Shown here: positions 35,582 to 45,551 of the stretch, piece by piece | Layout of the letters: each line of letters starts with the position of its first letter | Numbering within the stretch: the stretch's first letter is position 1 | Translations under genes and position numbers: made by a program | Notes under the pieces: generated by a model | What the model was told of the DNA's origin: nothing | Seen by the model: only the letters and a program-made list of their open reading frames with translations | Database searches by the model: none | NCBI GenBank assembly: GCA_937915865.1 | Contig: CALGIG010000033.1 | Span: forward strand, 1 to 64,000 | Length of the DNA stretch: 64,000 nucleotides | Direction: 5' to 3' | Source: an uncultured Prolixibacteraceae bacterium | Lineage (GTDB): Bacteria; Bacteroidota; Bacteroidia; Bacteroidales; Prolixibacteraceae

Positions 35582-35614
35582 AAGGTGATACCCGCGCCAA
35601 CGAAATATCACCTT
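35582..35614 (+). promoter_or_regulatory. Hairpin between fecR and susC (PUL 2)
   Basis: AAGGTGATA (35582-35590) pairs perfectly with TATCACCTT (35606-35614) around a 15-base loop containing GCGCCAACG. It is in the same place as the PUL 1 hairpin, whose loop also carries CCAAC and CGCG words. There is no long T run. Confidence 0.6.
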
Positions 35615-35652
35615 AATACATTGATTTAAAAATTATAAATCTTTTCAAAACT

Positions 35653-38600
35653 ATGAAAAAAAATCGATTATTAGACTATCTGGCGAGAGCTGGGTGGAAA
35701 AAATGGGTTCAAATTATGAAACTTACAGCCTTTCTTATTCTACTTTTTGTAGTTAATGCTTCGGCATCTTTTTCTCAAAGTACGAAAATCTCAGTAAAAG
35801 TTGAGAACGGAACTTTAAGTGAAATTTTCAGCAAGATTGAAGCGCAATCTGAGTATAGGTTTTTTTACCAAAATGAACAGATTCGCGATTTGGGCAGAAA
35901 AACTGTTGATGTTTCGAATAAGAACATCCTGGATATTGTGAACGAATTACTAAAAGAAACTGAATTGTCTTGCAAGTTGGTCGACCGGAACATTATCATT
36001 TTTCCTAAATATGGAAATCCTATCGACAACTTAATCCAGCAATCCCGCTCTGTTTCTGGTAAGGTAATTGATTCTTCCGGCGGGCCGCTGCCCGGAGTTT
36101 CGGTTGTTGTTAAAGGTACAACCAATGGTACAATTACTGACTCAAACGGGAATTATACTCTTCCAAACGTTCCGGCTGACGCGATTTTGCAATATTCGTT
36201 TGTTGGGATGAAGTCCCAAGAGTTGAGAGTGGCAGGGAAGTCCACAATCAATATTACGATGACTGATGAGACTATTGGAATTGATGAAGTTGTTGCTATT
36301 GGCTATGGAACACAAAAGAAGGCAACAATTACGGGGTCGATTGCGACTATTGACGGGAAAAAGCTGGCTGAAGCGCCAGTAGTGAACCTGTCAAATAATA
36401 TTGCAGGTCAATTACCTGGGGTTATAGTTAATTCTCGCTCGGGGAATCCTGGCGACGATGATGCAAAAATATTAATCAGAGGTAAAGGAACAACCGGCAG
36501 TACGGATGCCTTGATTGTTATTGACGGAATACCAGACAGGGGCGGATTTTCCCGACTAAATCCTAAAGACATTGAGTCTTACACTGTATTGAAAGATGCA
36601 TCTGCAGCTATTTATGGAGCAAGGGCCGCCAATGGAGTTATCTTAATTACCACCAAGAGAGGACAAGCCGGGAAGCCTGACTTTTCGTTTGACAATAGTG
36701 TTGGCTGGTCACAGCCAACAAGGACTCCAGATTTGTTAGACTCGTGGCAGTATGCAACAGCACAAAATGAATATGCCGATAATTTTTCTGGTCAGGCGCA
36801 TAAATGGACTCCGGATGATATTACAAAATTTAAAGACGGCAGTTCTCCTTTGACTCATCCTAATACTGATTGGATTAAAGTACTTTTAAAAGATTGGTCA
36901 GTACAATCTAACCATTCAGTATCTGTTCGTGGAGGCACAGAGGCTATTCGGTATTTTGTATCTGGACAATACTTATATCAAAGCGGAAATTTTGTAAACG
37001 GAGATCATAATTACGATCAAATTCAGTGGAGAGCTAACCTTGATGCTAATCTGACAAAAAGTTTTTCTGCCGGATTTGATATGGCTTATCGCAAAGAAAA
37101 ACGAAACTGGCTGGCAATGAGCAATATGAGCGACTTCTGGAGCGAAGTCAGAAGCGTTTACCCCTACCTTATCCCTTATTATCCCAATGGATATGCAGGT
37201 CTGGGCTTGACAGCCGGGGGTAACATGGCAAAAAGAACATCTCCTGATGCTGGCTATGACAAAAGGATAAACGATATTTTAAATTCTAAAGTAACTTTTC
37301 GCTGGGTATTGCCTGTAAAAGGATTGGCATTAACAGGATATGGTGCCTATGATCTAAATTTTTTCAATCAGAAGCAGTTTAATAATGTCTGGAATGAATA
37401 CACTTATAATTCTGAAACACAAGTATATACATTAGTTCCAAGTAGCTCTGTAATAAATTTGACGTTGAATAAAGACGACTTATCTACAACGACCATCCAT
37501 ACTCAGCTTGAATATAAGAACTCTTTTGGGAAGCATAATGTTGATGCATTTGTGGCCTATGAACAAAGTGAGTATAAATATAGCCATCTGTATGCTTACC
37601 GTGACGGGTTCCCTAGTGGATCCGTTGATCAATTATTTGCAGGGGCAGATAATGCAAACAAAACCAATGATGGATATGAAGCAACTTCAGGACGCGTTAA
37701 TTATTTTGGCCGTGTAAATTATGATTTTGCGGGGAAATATCTTGCCGGGGTTACGTTACGATATGACGGCTCGCAAAATTTCCCCAAAGGAAAACGTTTT
37801 GGTACCTTCCCTGGTGTTTCATTGGGTTGGAGATTGTCTGAAGAGTCGTTCGTCAAAGAAAATTTGCCATTCGTTAATAATCTTAAACTGAGGGCATCCT
37901 GGGGTATTCTGGGGAATGACAATGTAAATCAATATCAGTACCTCGCCTCCTATAAATATGGTACAAACGCATGGTGGTGGTGGAAAGCAACTACCGGACA
38001 TACCTTTGGCGACAATCTAAATTATGTAAAAAGTTTTATTGAAAGTGGTACTCCCAACCCCAATATTACATGGGAAAAAGCAACAACGACTAATATTGCT
38101 CTGGAAGGAAGCCTGTTCAATAATAAGTTGGACTTCGACATCGATGTTTTCAGATCAGAAAGATCGGATATTTTGGCAAAACGTGATTTATCAGTTCCAG
38201 CTTATACCGGATTAACTCTTCCAGATGAGAATATAGGAAAGGTTCTGAACAAAGGAATTGAAATTCAACTCACTCATCGAAATAAACTTACCGATGATCT
38301 ATCCTATTTAGTAAGCGGTAATTTCTCTTTTGTTCGCAATAAAGTCAAGTACTTAGATGAAGCGCCATTGACTCCTGATTATCAAAAGAAAGAGGGCTAT
38401 CCAATTGATTCCTGGATGCTTTATGAGGCAGATGGATTGTTTCAAACTCAGGCGGAGGTAGACAATTATCCTCACATAAAAGGAACAGGTCCTGGCGATG
38501 TTAAATTGATCGATGTGAATAATGATGGAACAATTAACGAAAAAGATCAAGTTCGTAAATTCTATGGTGTTACTCCAGAAATTGTTTACGGTCTAAATCT

Positions 38601-39033
38601 AGGTGTCACATACAAGAATTTTGATCTATCAGTCCTTTTCCAGGGGCAAGCCCATGCTTATTTAATGGTTAAACCAAACAGATTGAATTACGAAACAGAT
38701 TATTTCGATGGAAGATGGCAAAAACAAGGTGATAGTGAGTATCCACGTACGTTTTGTGGACCAACTGTTACTTCTGGGCAAAGCAGTTATAACTCGACTT
38801 TTTGGCTTAAAAGTGCTGCATTTTTAAGGCTGAAAAATGTCTATCTATCTTACAATCTGCCTAAACACTGGATGGAGGCTATCCATTTGTCGGGTGCTAA
38901 AGTTTTTGTATCCGGAGCCAATTTATTCACACTAGATAAGATAAAGTTCTTTGATCCTGAGTTAAATAGTAATGATGGGTTATCCTACTCTTTGCAAAGA
39001 ACTATTCAGTTAGGTTTAAATCTCAATTTCTAA
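35653..39033 (+). CDS. susC: SusC-family TonB-dependent glycan transporter with STN domain
   Basis: A protein of 1126 aa, same layout as the PUL 1 protein: long signal region (about 21-42), STN domain (about 45-120), CarboxypepD_reg domain (SGKVIDSSGGPLPGVSV), IGYGTQKK SusC box, plug with LKDASAAIYGARAANGVILITTK, and the barrel. The two SusCs share their N-terminal modules closely but diverge in the barrel, so they probably take different ligands. Paired with the SusD starting 22 bases downstream and controlled through its own FecR/sigma. Confidence 0.95.
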   Translation: MKKNRLLDYLARAGWKKWVQIMKLTAFLILLFVVNASASFSQSTKISVKVENGTLSEIFSKIEAQSEYRFFYQNEQIRDLGRKTVDVSNKNILDIVNELLKETELSCKLVDRNIIIFPKYGNPIDNLIQQSRSVSGKVIDSSGGPLPGVSVVVKGTTNGTITDSNGNYTLPNVPADAILQYSFVGMKSQELRVAGKSTINITMTDETIGIDEVVAIGYGTQKKATITGSIATIDGKKLAEAPVVNLSNNIAGQLPGVIVNSRSGNPGDDDAKILIRGKGTTGSTDALIVIDGIPDRGGFSRLNPKDIESYTVLKDASAAIYGARAANGVILITTKRGQAGKPDFSFDNSVGWSQPTRTPDLLDSWQYATAQNEYADNFSGQAHKWTPDDITKFKDGSSPLTHPNTDWIKVLLKDWSVQSNHSVSVRGGTEAIRYFVSGQYLYQSGNFVNGDHNYDQIQWRANLDANLTKSFSAGFDMAYRKEKRNWLAMSNMSDFWSEVRSVYPYLIPYYPNGYAGLGLTAGGNMAKRTSPDAGYDKRINDILNSKVTFRWVLPVKGLALTGYGAYDLNFFNQKQFNNVWNEYTYNSETQVYTLVPSSSVINLTLNKDDLSTTTIHTQLEYKNSFGKHNVDAFVAYEQSEYKYSHLYAYRDGFPSGSVDQLFAGADNANKTNDGYEATSGRVNYFGRVNYDFAGKYLAGVTLRYDGSQNFPKGKRFGTFPGVSLGWRLSEESFVKENLPFVNNLKLRASWGILGNDNVNQYQYLASYKYGTNAWWWWKATTGHTFGDNLNYVKSFIESGTPNPNITWEKATTTNIALEGSLFNNKLDFDIDVFRSERSDILAKRDLSVPAYTGLTLPDENIGKVLNKGIEIQLTHRNKLTDDLSYLVSGNFSFVRNKVKYLDEAPLTPDYQKKEGYPIDSWMLYEADGLFQTQAEVDNYPHIKGTGPGDVKLIDVNNDGTINEKDQVRKFYGVTPEIVYGLNLGVTYKNFDLSVLFQGQAHAYLMVKPNRLNYETDYFDGRWQKQGDSEYPRTFCGPTVTSGQSSYNSTFWLKSAAFLRLKNVYLSYNLPKHWMEAIHLSGAKVFVSGANLFTLDKIKFFDPELNSNDGLSYSLQRTIQLGLNLNF

Positions 39034-39054
39034 TAATTATTTATAAAAGTGATT

Positions 39055-40761
39055 ATGAAAGCATTATATTATATAATTATACTGTTATTCCTTCTTGTTT
39101 CTTGTACCGATGAGATTTTGGATAAAAAGCCACTGGACAGGTATTCAGAAACAGATGTTTGGAGTGATCCAAAATTAGCTGAGCTTTTTGTAAACGAAGT
39201 TTATAATGGAATTGAAACCTATGTAACAGGAGGTCTATGCCCAAGTTCGATGGTAGATGATGCTTATTCAAACTTCAACTGGTGTAATGAAAGGTCTATT
39301 ATTACCCATGGGTTATTAACTCCCGATAATTCGGTTAAAACAACAATATATTCCAGTAGTACTAATGGAAGATGGTTGTTTTATTATAAAAACATCCGAT
39401 CAATCAATATTTTCTTTTCAAAAGCAAAAGATCTTCATGGAAATGATGATTTAGTCAACCGGATGAAAGGAGAAATGTATTTTTTACGGGCATATTGCTA
39501 TTCTGAATTGGTGAACTTTTATGGTGGAGTGCCGCTCGTAAAGAAAGCATTTGATTTGGATTCTGATTTCAAGGTTGCAAAAAGCACTTATGATGAGGGC
39601 ATCGGATTCATTGCAGAACAATGTGATAGTGCAGTAATGTTTTTACCTTATAACCAAAGTTCAGATAATACTGGCCGGGCAACGAAAGGTGCTGCGTTGG
39701 CATTGAAAGCTCAGGAACTTTTGTATGCAGCAAGTCCATTATACAATGGAGGTAGTTATAATGCAACAAAATTGCAAAAAGCCAAAGCTGCAACAGAGGC
39801 TGTTATTAATCTTTCTAACGGAAGTCAGAAAATGTACTCTTTATATTCCCCTAATGATTATCGGAAGATTTTTCTGGACTTTAATAATTCTGAGGTAATT
39901 TTTGCACAATACGAGAGTAGCGCGAATTTCAAAGATAGACAGAATACAATGAACAGGGATTTGGCAATGAATAGCATACACGGCTATGGCGCTTATAATC
40001 CCCTTCAACAATTGGTCGATGCATTTGAAGTTACGAACGGCTCACAAACAGTAATTCCTGCCACGTATGACAAGAATTCGGGACGTATGGTAACAACAAG
40101 CAGTTTGTACGATGATCAAAATCCATATAAAAACAGAGATCCTCGCTTCTATGCCAATTTGTTGTATGATGGCGCTATTTATGGAGGAAATAATACAGTT
40201 GAAACATTTGTTGGAGGAAAGGATTCTCCTCAAAGTGAGATGGAAGGATGGAATGCCTCACAAAGTGGATATCTAGTACGTAAATTTACTAGTGAGAAAC
40301 AAGCAGCTTTTGTTTTTCCCGAAGTTGAAAATATGATGTGGATTGTTTATCGATTGTCCGAATTTTACCTTAATGAAGCAGAAATTCTTTTCGAATTGGG
40401 AACAACTGATTCTCAGGGTCACGATGCTTTGTGGTATGTAAATCAGATCAGGCAGAGAGGTTGTGTGAATATGCCGGCATATACATCTGTGGATAGAGAA
40501 AAAATCCGCCACGAAAGAAGAGTCGAGTTATGTTTCGAGGGGAATCGATATTATGATGTAAGACGCTGGCAAATTTATGATCAGGTATTAGGGTTGCCAG
40601 CTTATGGCATTCGAATTGAGAAACAGGCAGATGGATCAAAGAAATACAGTGTCAAAACAGTAGATAATCTGGTAAAATTTGATCCTCGCATATATTATAT
40701 CCCGATTCCTACGTCAGAGATCAATAAAGACCCAAATCTTGGACAAAGCCCTGGTTGGTAG
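39055..40761 (+). CDS. susD: SusD/RagB-family glycan-binding lipoprotein
   Basis: A protein of 568 aa from ATG 39055 (MKALYYIIILLFLLVSCTDE), two codons inside the frame at 39049, giving a standard lipobox with Cys about residue 17. SusD hallmarks are YFLRAYCYSELVNFYGGVPLV and RHERRVELCFEGNRYYDVRRWQ near the C-terminus. It is longer than the PUL 1 SusD (505 aa), consistent with different ligands. It ends 79 bases before a strong hairpin. Confidence 0.95.
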   Translation: MKALYYIIILLFLLVSCTDEILDKKPLDRYSETDVWSDPKLAELFVNEVYNGIETYVTGGLCPSSMVDDAYSNFNWCNERSIITHGLLTPDNSVKTTIYSSSTNGRWLFYYKNIRSINIFFSKAKDLHGNDDLVNRMKGEMYFLRAYCYSELVNFYGGVPLVKKAFDLDSDFKVAKSTYDEGIGFIAEQCDSAVMFLPYNQSSDNTGRATKGAALALKAQELLYAASPLYNGGSYNATKLQKAKAATEAVINLSNGSQKMYSLYSPNDYRKIFLDFNNSEVIFAQYESSANFKDRQNTMNRDLAMNSIHGYGAYNPLQQLVDAFEVTNGSQTVIPATYDKNSGRMVTTSSLYDDQNPYKNRDPRFYANLLYDGAIYGGNNTVETFVGGKDSPQSEMEGWNASQSGYLVRKFTSEKQAAFVFPEVENMMWIVYRLSEFYLNEAEILFELGTTDSQGHDALWYVNQIRQRGCVNMPAYTSVDREKIRHERRVELCFEGNRYYDVRRWQIYDQVLGLPAYGIRIEKQADGSKKYSVKTVDNLVKFDPRIYYIPIPTSEINKDPNLGQSPGW

Positions 40762-40839
40762 CTACATTTGAATCTGAACAGCACTTCTTTTTTTGTGGTA
40801 ACAAGTGAAGTTTAGACTAAGACTCAAAAATTAGTTTGT

Positions 40840-40869
40840 GAGGGTGTTTCTTGAGGTTGAAACACCCTC
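40840..40869 (+). terminator. Strong hairpin downstream of susD (PUL 2)
   Basis: A perfect 11-bp stem, GAGGGTGTTTC (40840-40850) and GAAACACCCTC (40859-40869), with an 8-base loop and no T tract after it. It lies between susD and the first enzyme gene, as in PUL 1, so it probably reduces read-through or protects the susCD message. Confidence 0.75.
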
Positions 40870-40917
40870 CTTACATAATTTATCACTAAATCAACCGAAA
40901 ATTAATCCTGATATTTT

Positions 40918-42396
40918 ATGAAAAAAATAGTTCGTTTAACTTTGATAGTTATTATCCTGAGCTTCTGTTCTTTTATAACGATGTATGCGCAACAAACTCC
41001 TGAGAAAGGACTCAGATTTATTTCTACAGATACTGTCTTGGTTAAAATCTTTGATTGGGCAAAAAAGCAAGCTTTATGCTATAAGGGAAGTAGTCTTGAT
41101 CCGGTGGGGTCGTGGTATGAATCAGCATTGCCGCCCAGAGAGGCCTTTTGTATGCGTGATGTTTCCCACCAGTGTATTGGTGCAGAGATACTCAACCTGA
41201 CCTCGGAAAATAAAAATATGTTTATGCTTTTTGCAAAAAACATTTCTGAAAATAAAGACTGGTGCACCTTTTGGGAAATTAACAGATACAATAAACCTTG
41301 TCCTGATGACTACAGAAATGATAAGGAATTCTGGTATAACTTGCCCTCTAATTTTGATATCGTATATGCTTGCTGGAGGTTGTATTTATGGACTGGAGAC
41401 ATAACTTATTTAAATGATCCAATACTTCTAAACTTTTATCAAAGAACAACAAATGAATATATAAAGAAATGGCACCTTGAACCAGAGTCATTGCTGGTTC
41501 GCGAACCACATCTTAATATTCCATCTCCGTACAATTCGGCAGACCCATATCACAGGAGTCGTGGTTTATCCTCCTATAATGAGGGAGTACAGGATTTAGT
41601 CATGGGTGTTGATTTGGTAGCATCGATATATCGGGGTCTATTATCTTATTCCAGTATTCTTCAGGCTAATGGAAATACAGGACAATCAAAAGAAGTGAAA
41701 ATAAAAGCCAGAGCTTATCTGAAACATTTAGACAACTTTTGGTGGGATAGCAAATCTGAGACCTATTACACCTATTACACAAAAGATCATCGTTTTGGAC
41801 GGAATGAGATCGAGAACACTTTTTTATTGTGGTTTAATGCAATAAATGATACTATCCGAAAAAATAAAACAATAAATAGGCTCAATAATGTTGATTACAA
41901 TTGGTTTAATATTGAAGGTCTTAGTTACCTTCCTTTGGCGATGTATGAACAAAATTATTCGGACGTGGCATATTATTATCTTAAACGGCTTTCGGATTCA
42001 AAGACCAAACGGAGAGAATATCCTGAAGTATCATTTGCCGTAATCGAAGCAATCGTACGTGGAATAATGGGAATTGATCCAAATGCAGTTACAGGAACAA
42101 TAAGTACATTACACAGATCAAGTACTTTGGAAACATCAGAAATAAGAAACTTAACTGTTTTAGGAACAACAATTGATGTTTCTCATTTTGGAAATTCTAA
42201 ATCGACTATTTTAAATAAAGGTAATAAACCTATAAAATGGCATCCCATGTTTATGGGTGATCGAAAGAAACTTTTTTTTAACAATAAGAGATTGAACTCT
42301 TGGAAAATCATTGATTCAAGAGGTAATTCAATCGTATATACGGAAGTAACGGTTGCCCCTGGGGAAAAAATAACTGTATCTACAACACCGAATTAA
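40918..42396 (+). CDS. Secreted (alpha/alpha)6-type putative glycosidase
   Basis: A protein of 492 aa with a signal peptide (LTLIVIILSFCSFITMYAQ). The sequence is helical and rich in Trp/Tyr, as in (alpha/alpha)6-barrel glycosidases. A conserved-looking block WYESALPPREAFCMRDVSHQ (about residues 61-80) carries Glu, Arg and Asp that could line an active site, and YPEVSFAVIEAIVRGIMGI ends the barrel. I recognise this block from unassigned PUL proteins but cannot name a GH family. It follows susD in PUL 2 and precedes another six-hairpin-like enzyme by 14 bases. Confidence 0.6.
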   Translation: MKKIVRLTLIVIILSFCSFITMYAQQTPEKGLRFISTDTVLVKIFDWAKKQALCYKGSSLDPVGSWYESALPPREAFCMRDVSHQCIGAEILNLTSENKNMFMLFAKNISENKDWCTFWEINRYNKPCPDDYRNDKEFWYNLPSNFDIVYACWRLYLWTGDITYLNDPILLNFYQRTTNEYIKKWHLEPESLLVREPHLNIPSPYNSADPYHRSRGLSSYNEGVQDLVMGVDLVASIYRGLLSYSSILQANGNTGQSKEVKIKARAYLKHLDNFWWDSKSETYYTYYTKDHRFGRNEIENTFLLWFNAINDTIRKNKTINRLNNVDYNWFNIEGLSYLPLAMYEQNYSDVAYYYLKRLSDSKTKRREYPEVSFAVIEAIVRGIMGIDPNAVTGTISTLHRSSTLETSEIRNLTVLGTTIDVSHFGNSKSTILNKGNKPIKWHPMFMGDRKKLFFNNKRLNSWKIIDSRGNSIVYTEVTVAPGEKITVSTTPN

Positions 42397-42410
42397 TCTG
42401 TCATAATAGG

Positions 42411-44393
42411 ATGAAAAAGATAAACTATTTGCTTTTTTTAATGCTGATAAGTGAAATACTATTAGCACAAAATTCGAGACGCTGGCGTTTTCTGGATGAT
42501 AACGGAATTCAATGGAAAGTCACTAAAGGAGAAGCACATTCCGACCACATTGAAATGAGTGGGCTAAAAGTTTCTAGTATTGTTTCTTATGGAGCTAATG
42601 AGGATGGATCACTTTCCCTGAAGAAAAAATTGATTTTCCCTATGTTAAGAACCGTGCCAAACGATACCCATGCCAGTTTGAGCGTTAATTTTGATGATCT
42701 TGGAGAGCTTCAGATAATAGCGAATGGGAAGGTGGTGAAAGAATATCCCCAGTTTTTTAGTCTGAATGGGAAACTGGAGGTAAAAAGTTCAACAAATAGT
42801 TCGCTTGAAATAAATAGAATAATCTTCCCTTCAGTAGATAAACAGGCATTGATAGAGGTTATGACAATGAAAAATAAGAGTGATTCTGTTTATACTGTGG
42901 AAATCCTGAATAATTCGAAGCCTGTTTTGACTGATCCGGCAAAAGGAGTCTATGGGATGTACATCGTAGAAAAGAATGTGAAGGCAGTAGGCATACATAG
43001 CATTACCCCTGGTGATGAATTTACTTTTGCTTCAATTTACTCCGGACGAAAACAAAGTGAAGAACCATATAGCTATTCTTATCAGTTCGAGTTGAACAAA
43101 CGAAATGGAATGGTGAAGGATATTTTCAATAATTTGGTATTGGAAACGCCAAACGATACGATAAATCGAGAATTCGCGGTTTCCAAATTGCGAACTACCG
43201 AAAGTATTTATGATACGAAAAATGGTTTGATGCATGGTCCGGGCGGCGGGGCATACTATGCTGCGATATGGGCAAATGATCAGGCTGAGTATGCCAATCC
43301 ATTTTTTCCTTTTTTAGGCAATATAAATGGGAATGAATCAGCCATTAATGCTTACAGGCTTTTTGCACGCTTTATGAATCCTGAGTACAAGCCAATTCCC
43401 AGTTCAATCATTGCAGAAGGCACGGATATTTGGAATGGAGCCGGTGATCGAGGTGATATGGCTATGATTGCGTATGGTGCGTCTCGATTTGCATTGGCAA
43501 CAGGGCAACGGGATATATCAAAAGAAATGTGGCCTTTAATAACCTGGTGCTTTGAGTTTCTGGAACGGAAAAAAACACCTAAAGGAGTAATAGCATCAGA
43601 TAATGATGAATTGGAAGGGCGGTTTTATGCCGGAAAAATTAATTTATCGACCAACTGTCTGGCATACGGTGGGTACTTGAGTTCGGCAAACCTGGCTGAT
43701 GAGTTAGGATATATGGAGATGGCAGAAAAATATCGCCAAAATGCACGAGAGTTAAGGATCGCCATTGAAAAATACTTTGGAGCGGAAGTTCAGGGTTTTA
43801 ACACGTATAGATACTATAAGGACAATGATAAACTACGCGCATGGATTTGCATTCCTCTGGTAATGGGAATTACTGAGCGAAAGGAGGAAACTATTAAGGC
43901 ATTATTTTCTGATTATTTATGGTCTCCGAATGGGATTTTAACAGAATCAGGAAGTACTACTTTCTGGGACCGCTCCACTTTATATGCTTTTCGGGGTTTA
44001 TTGTTATCCGGAGCAACTGATATGTGTATGAAATACCTCGCCTACTACTCATCCACTCGGCTGTTAGGAGAGCATGTTCCATACCCGGTAGAAGCTTGGC
44101 CAGAAGGTGATCAACGTCATCTTGCCGCTGAAAGCGCTCTATACTGTCGTACCGTTACTGAAGGTCTGTTTGGTATTAATCCAGTAGGGCTGAATAAGTT
44201 TGCCATGACGCCATACTTACCTAAAGGGTGGGAACAAATGAAAATGAGAAACATAAATGCTTTTGACAGGAGGTTTGATATTGAGGTAATCAGAGAAGGA
44301 GAATGTGAAATTATAATCATAAAGATGGCTGATGGAGAAACAATCAGGGAAAAATGGGATAAAAAGAAACCTATAGAGATTGTTCTTCCCTAG
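42411..44393 (+). CDS. Putative six-hairpin glycosidase (alpha-L-rhamnosidase-like fold)
   Basis: A protein of 660 aa with an N-terminal signal peptide (about 4-20). An N-terminal beta-rich domain (about 20-260) precedes an (alpha/alpha)6 barrel (about 270-590) with IWANDQAEYANPF, IAEGTDIWNGAGDRGDMAMI, ASDNDELEGRF and WPEGDQRHLAAESALYCR, and a small beta C-terminus. Layout matches six-hairpin glycosidases such as GH78-like proteins, but I cannot assign a family or substrate. It is the last gene of PUL 2. With the 492-aa protein it is the only enzyme content of that locus. Confidence 0.6.
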   Translation: MKKINYLLFLMLISEILLAQNSRRWRFLDDNGIQWKVTKGEAHSDHIEMSGLKVSSIVSYGANEDGSLSLKKKLIFPMLRTVPNDTHASLSVNFDDLGELQIIANGKVVKEYPQFFSLNGKLEVKSSTNSSLEINRIIFPSVDKQALIEVMTMKNKSDSVYTVEILNNSKPVLTDPAKGVYGMYIVEKNVKAVGIHSITPGDEFTFASIYSGRKQSEEPYSYSYQFELNKRNGMVKDIFNNLVLETPNDTINREFAVSKLRTTESIYDTKNGLMHGPGGGAYYAAIWANDQAEYANPFFPFLGNINGNESAINAYRLFARFMNPEYKPIPSSIIAEGTDIWNGAGDRGDMAMIAYGASRFALATGQRDISKEMWPLITWCFEFLERKKTPKGVIASDNDELEGRFYAGKINLSTNCLAYGGYLSSANLADELGYMEMAEKYRQNARELRIAIEKYFGAEVQGFNTYRYYKDNDKLRAWICIPLVMGITERKEETIKALFSDYLWSPNGILTESGSTTFWDRSTLYAFRGLLLSGATDMCMKYLAYYSSTRLLGEHVPYPVEAWPEGDQRHLAAESALYCRTVTEGLFGINPVGLNKFAMTPYLPKGWEQMKMRNINAFDRRFDIEVIREGECEIIIIKMADGETIREKWDKKKPIEIVLP

Positions 44394-44594
44394 TGCGGTA
44401 TGAATTGTTGGTTTATCAATTAAATGCAAATGTTTCTCATTTAAAAATCAGAAGTTTTGAAATGACAGTTAACATTAAAAATGGAGTTTATCTACCATAG
44501 AGAGCTATTTGAAGGCTTTTTGTAGTTTTTATGGTTAACAGCATGGACTAAGGTTGGTTTAGTTGATCTTCCATTGTTTTAAGAGGAAGGTTTT

Positions 44595-44618
44595 CCGGGG
44601 GCATTTTTATGCTCCCGG
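44595..44618. terminator. Terminator between PUL 2 and araC-type gene
   Basis: CCGGGGGCAT (44595-44604) pairs with ATGCTCCCGG (44609-44618), one G-T wobble, TTTT loop, followed by a T-rich stretch. It lies between convergent genes and probably ends PUL 2. Confidence 0.75.
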
Positions 44619-44655
44619 ATTAAGTTTTATTCGGAGTTAGAGAATAGTCCGAAAT

Positions 44656-45504
44656 TCACAAACTACTTGCATGGTGCTTATTCTTATCACTAGCCAGGTT
44701 CGCTTTTTTGTAAAATGTAGGTGTTTGCTTAAAATGTGCCTTAAAAGCATTGCTCAAGTGGCTTTCGTCACTATACCCAAACTCGAAAGCAAGTTGCGAT
44801 AATGTTTGGTTCTGATGCACCAACCGGTCAGCAATCAGGTTCAGTGTGTATGTTTGGATGTATTTCTTGTATGAACTGCCCGTTGATCTGCGAAAATACT
44901 GGTTGAAATAATTCTTGCTTATATTGAATTTTTCTGCAATATGCTGTGTCGATAATAAATCTCTTTCTGCAATGTGCAGGTCTATGTAATTTAAAATCGA
45001 CTGTATCTTTTCGTCTTTCGGCGTACTTACTATCAGATTCTCGTCTTCCGACATCAAGGCGAGAATTAAACTCAATGCATTTTTTATTACAATGTTCTGA
45101 AGGGAAGTAACTCGTCCATATTCCTTTATGATAAGTTTAACTAAGTCGCCAATATTTTTCTGACATTCGGTCGATAATAAAATCTTTCTACGAGGCGACA
45201 AAAAACGGGATAACAGTTGCTTAAAATCTTCATCATGCAAAAAAGGTTCAAAATAGCTTTCGTTGAATTTTATAAAACATATTGCCGACTTTTCCTGAAA
45301 TATAAAAAAATGATTATCCTGCGGCGGCATAATAAATAGGTCTCCCTTTTTGTAATTATAGCTGCATCCGTTAATGACATGCTGCCCTTTACCTTTAATT
45401 ATATACTGCAACTCGTAGTGCGTATGTTTGTGCATAGGCAGGTTCCATTTATCCCCAACGGCATAATCAATATCTATTTTCTGAGCGAGTGTTCGTATAT
45501 GCAT
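44656..45504 (-). CDS. AraC-family transcriptional regulator
   Basis: A protein of 282 aa. The N-terminal cupin-like sensor (about 10-100) includes PMHKHTHYELQYIIKGKGQHVINGCSY. The C-terminal double HTH (about 180-275) includes LSTQHIAEKFNISKNYFNQYFRRSTGSSYKKYIQ and LSQLAFEFGYSDESHLSNAFKAHFKQTP. It is divergent from the SDR gene at 45636 with a 131-base shared promoter region that holds a dyad, so it likely controls that gene and itself. The inducer is unknown. Marks the end of the PUL block. Confidence 0.9.
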   Translation of the reverse strand: MHIRTLAQKIDIDYAVGDKWNLPMHKHTHYELQYIIKGKGQHVINGCSYNYKKGDLFIMPPQDNHFFIFQEKSAICFIKFNESYFEPFLHDEDFKQLLSRFLSPRRKILLSTECQKNIGDLVKLIIKEYGRVTSLQNIVIKNALSLILALMSEDENLIVSTPKDEKIQSILNYIDLHIAERDLLSTQHIAEKFNISKNYFNQYFRRSTGSSYKKYIQTYTLNLIADRLVHQNQTLSQLAFEFGYSDESHLSNAFKAHFKQTPTFYKKANLASDKNKHHASSL

Positions 45505-45551
45505 CTATAAAAATTACAAGATTTTCGTCGTTTTCTTCAAGTATTGATTAA

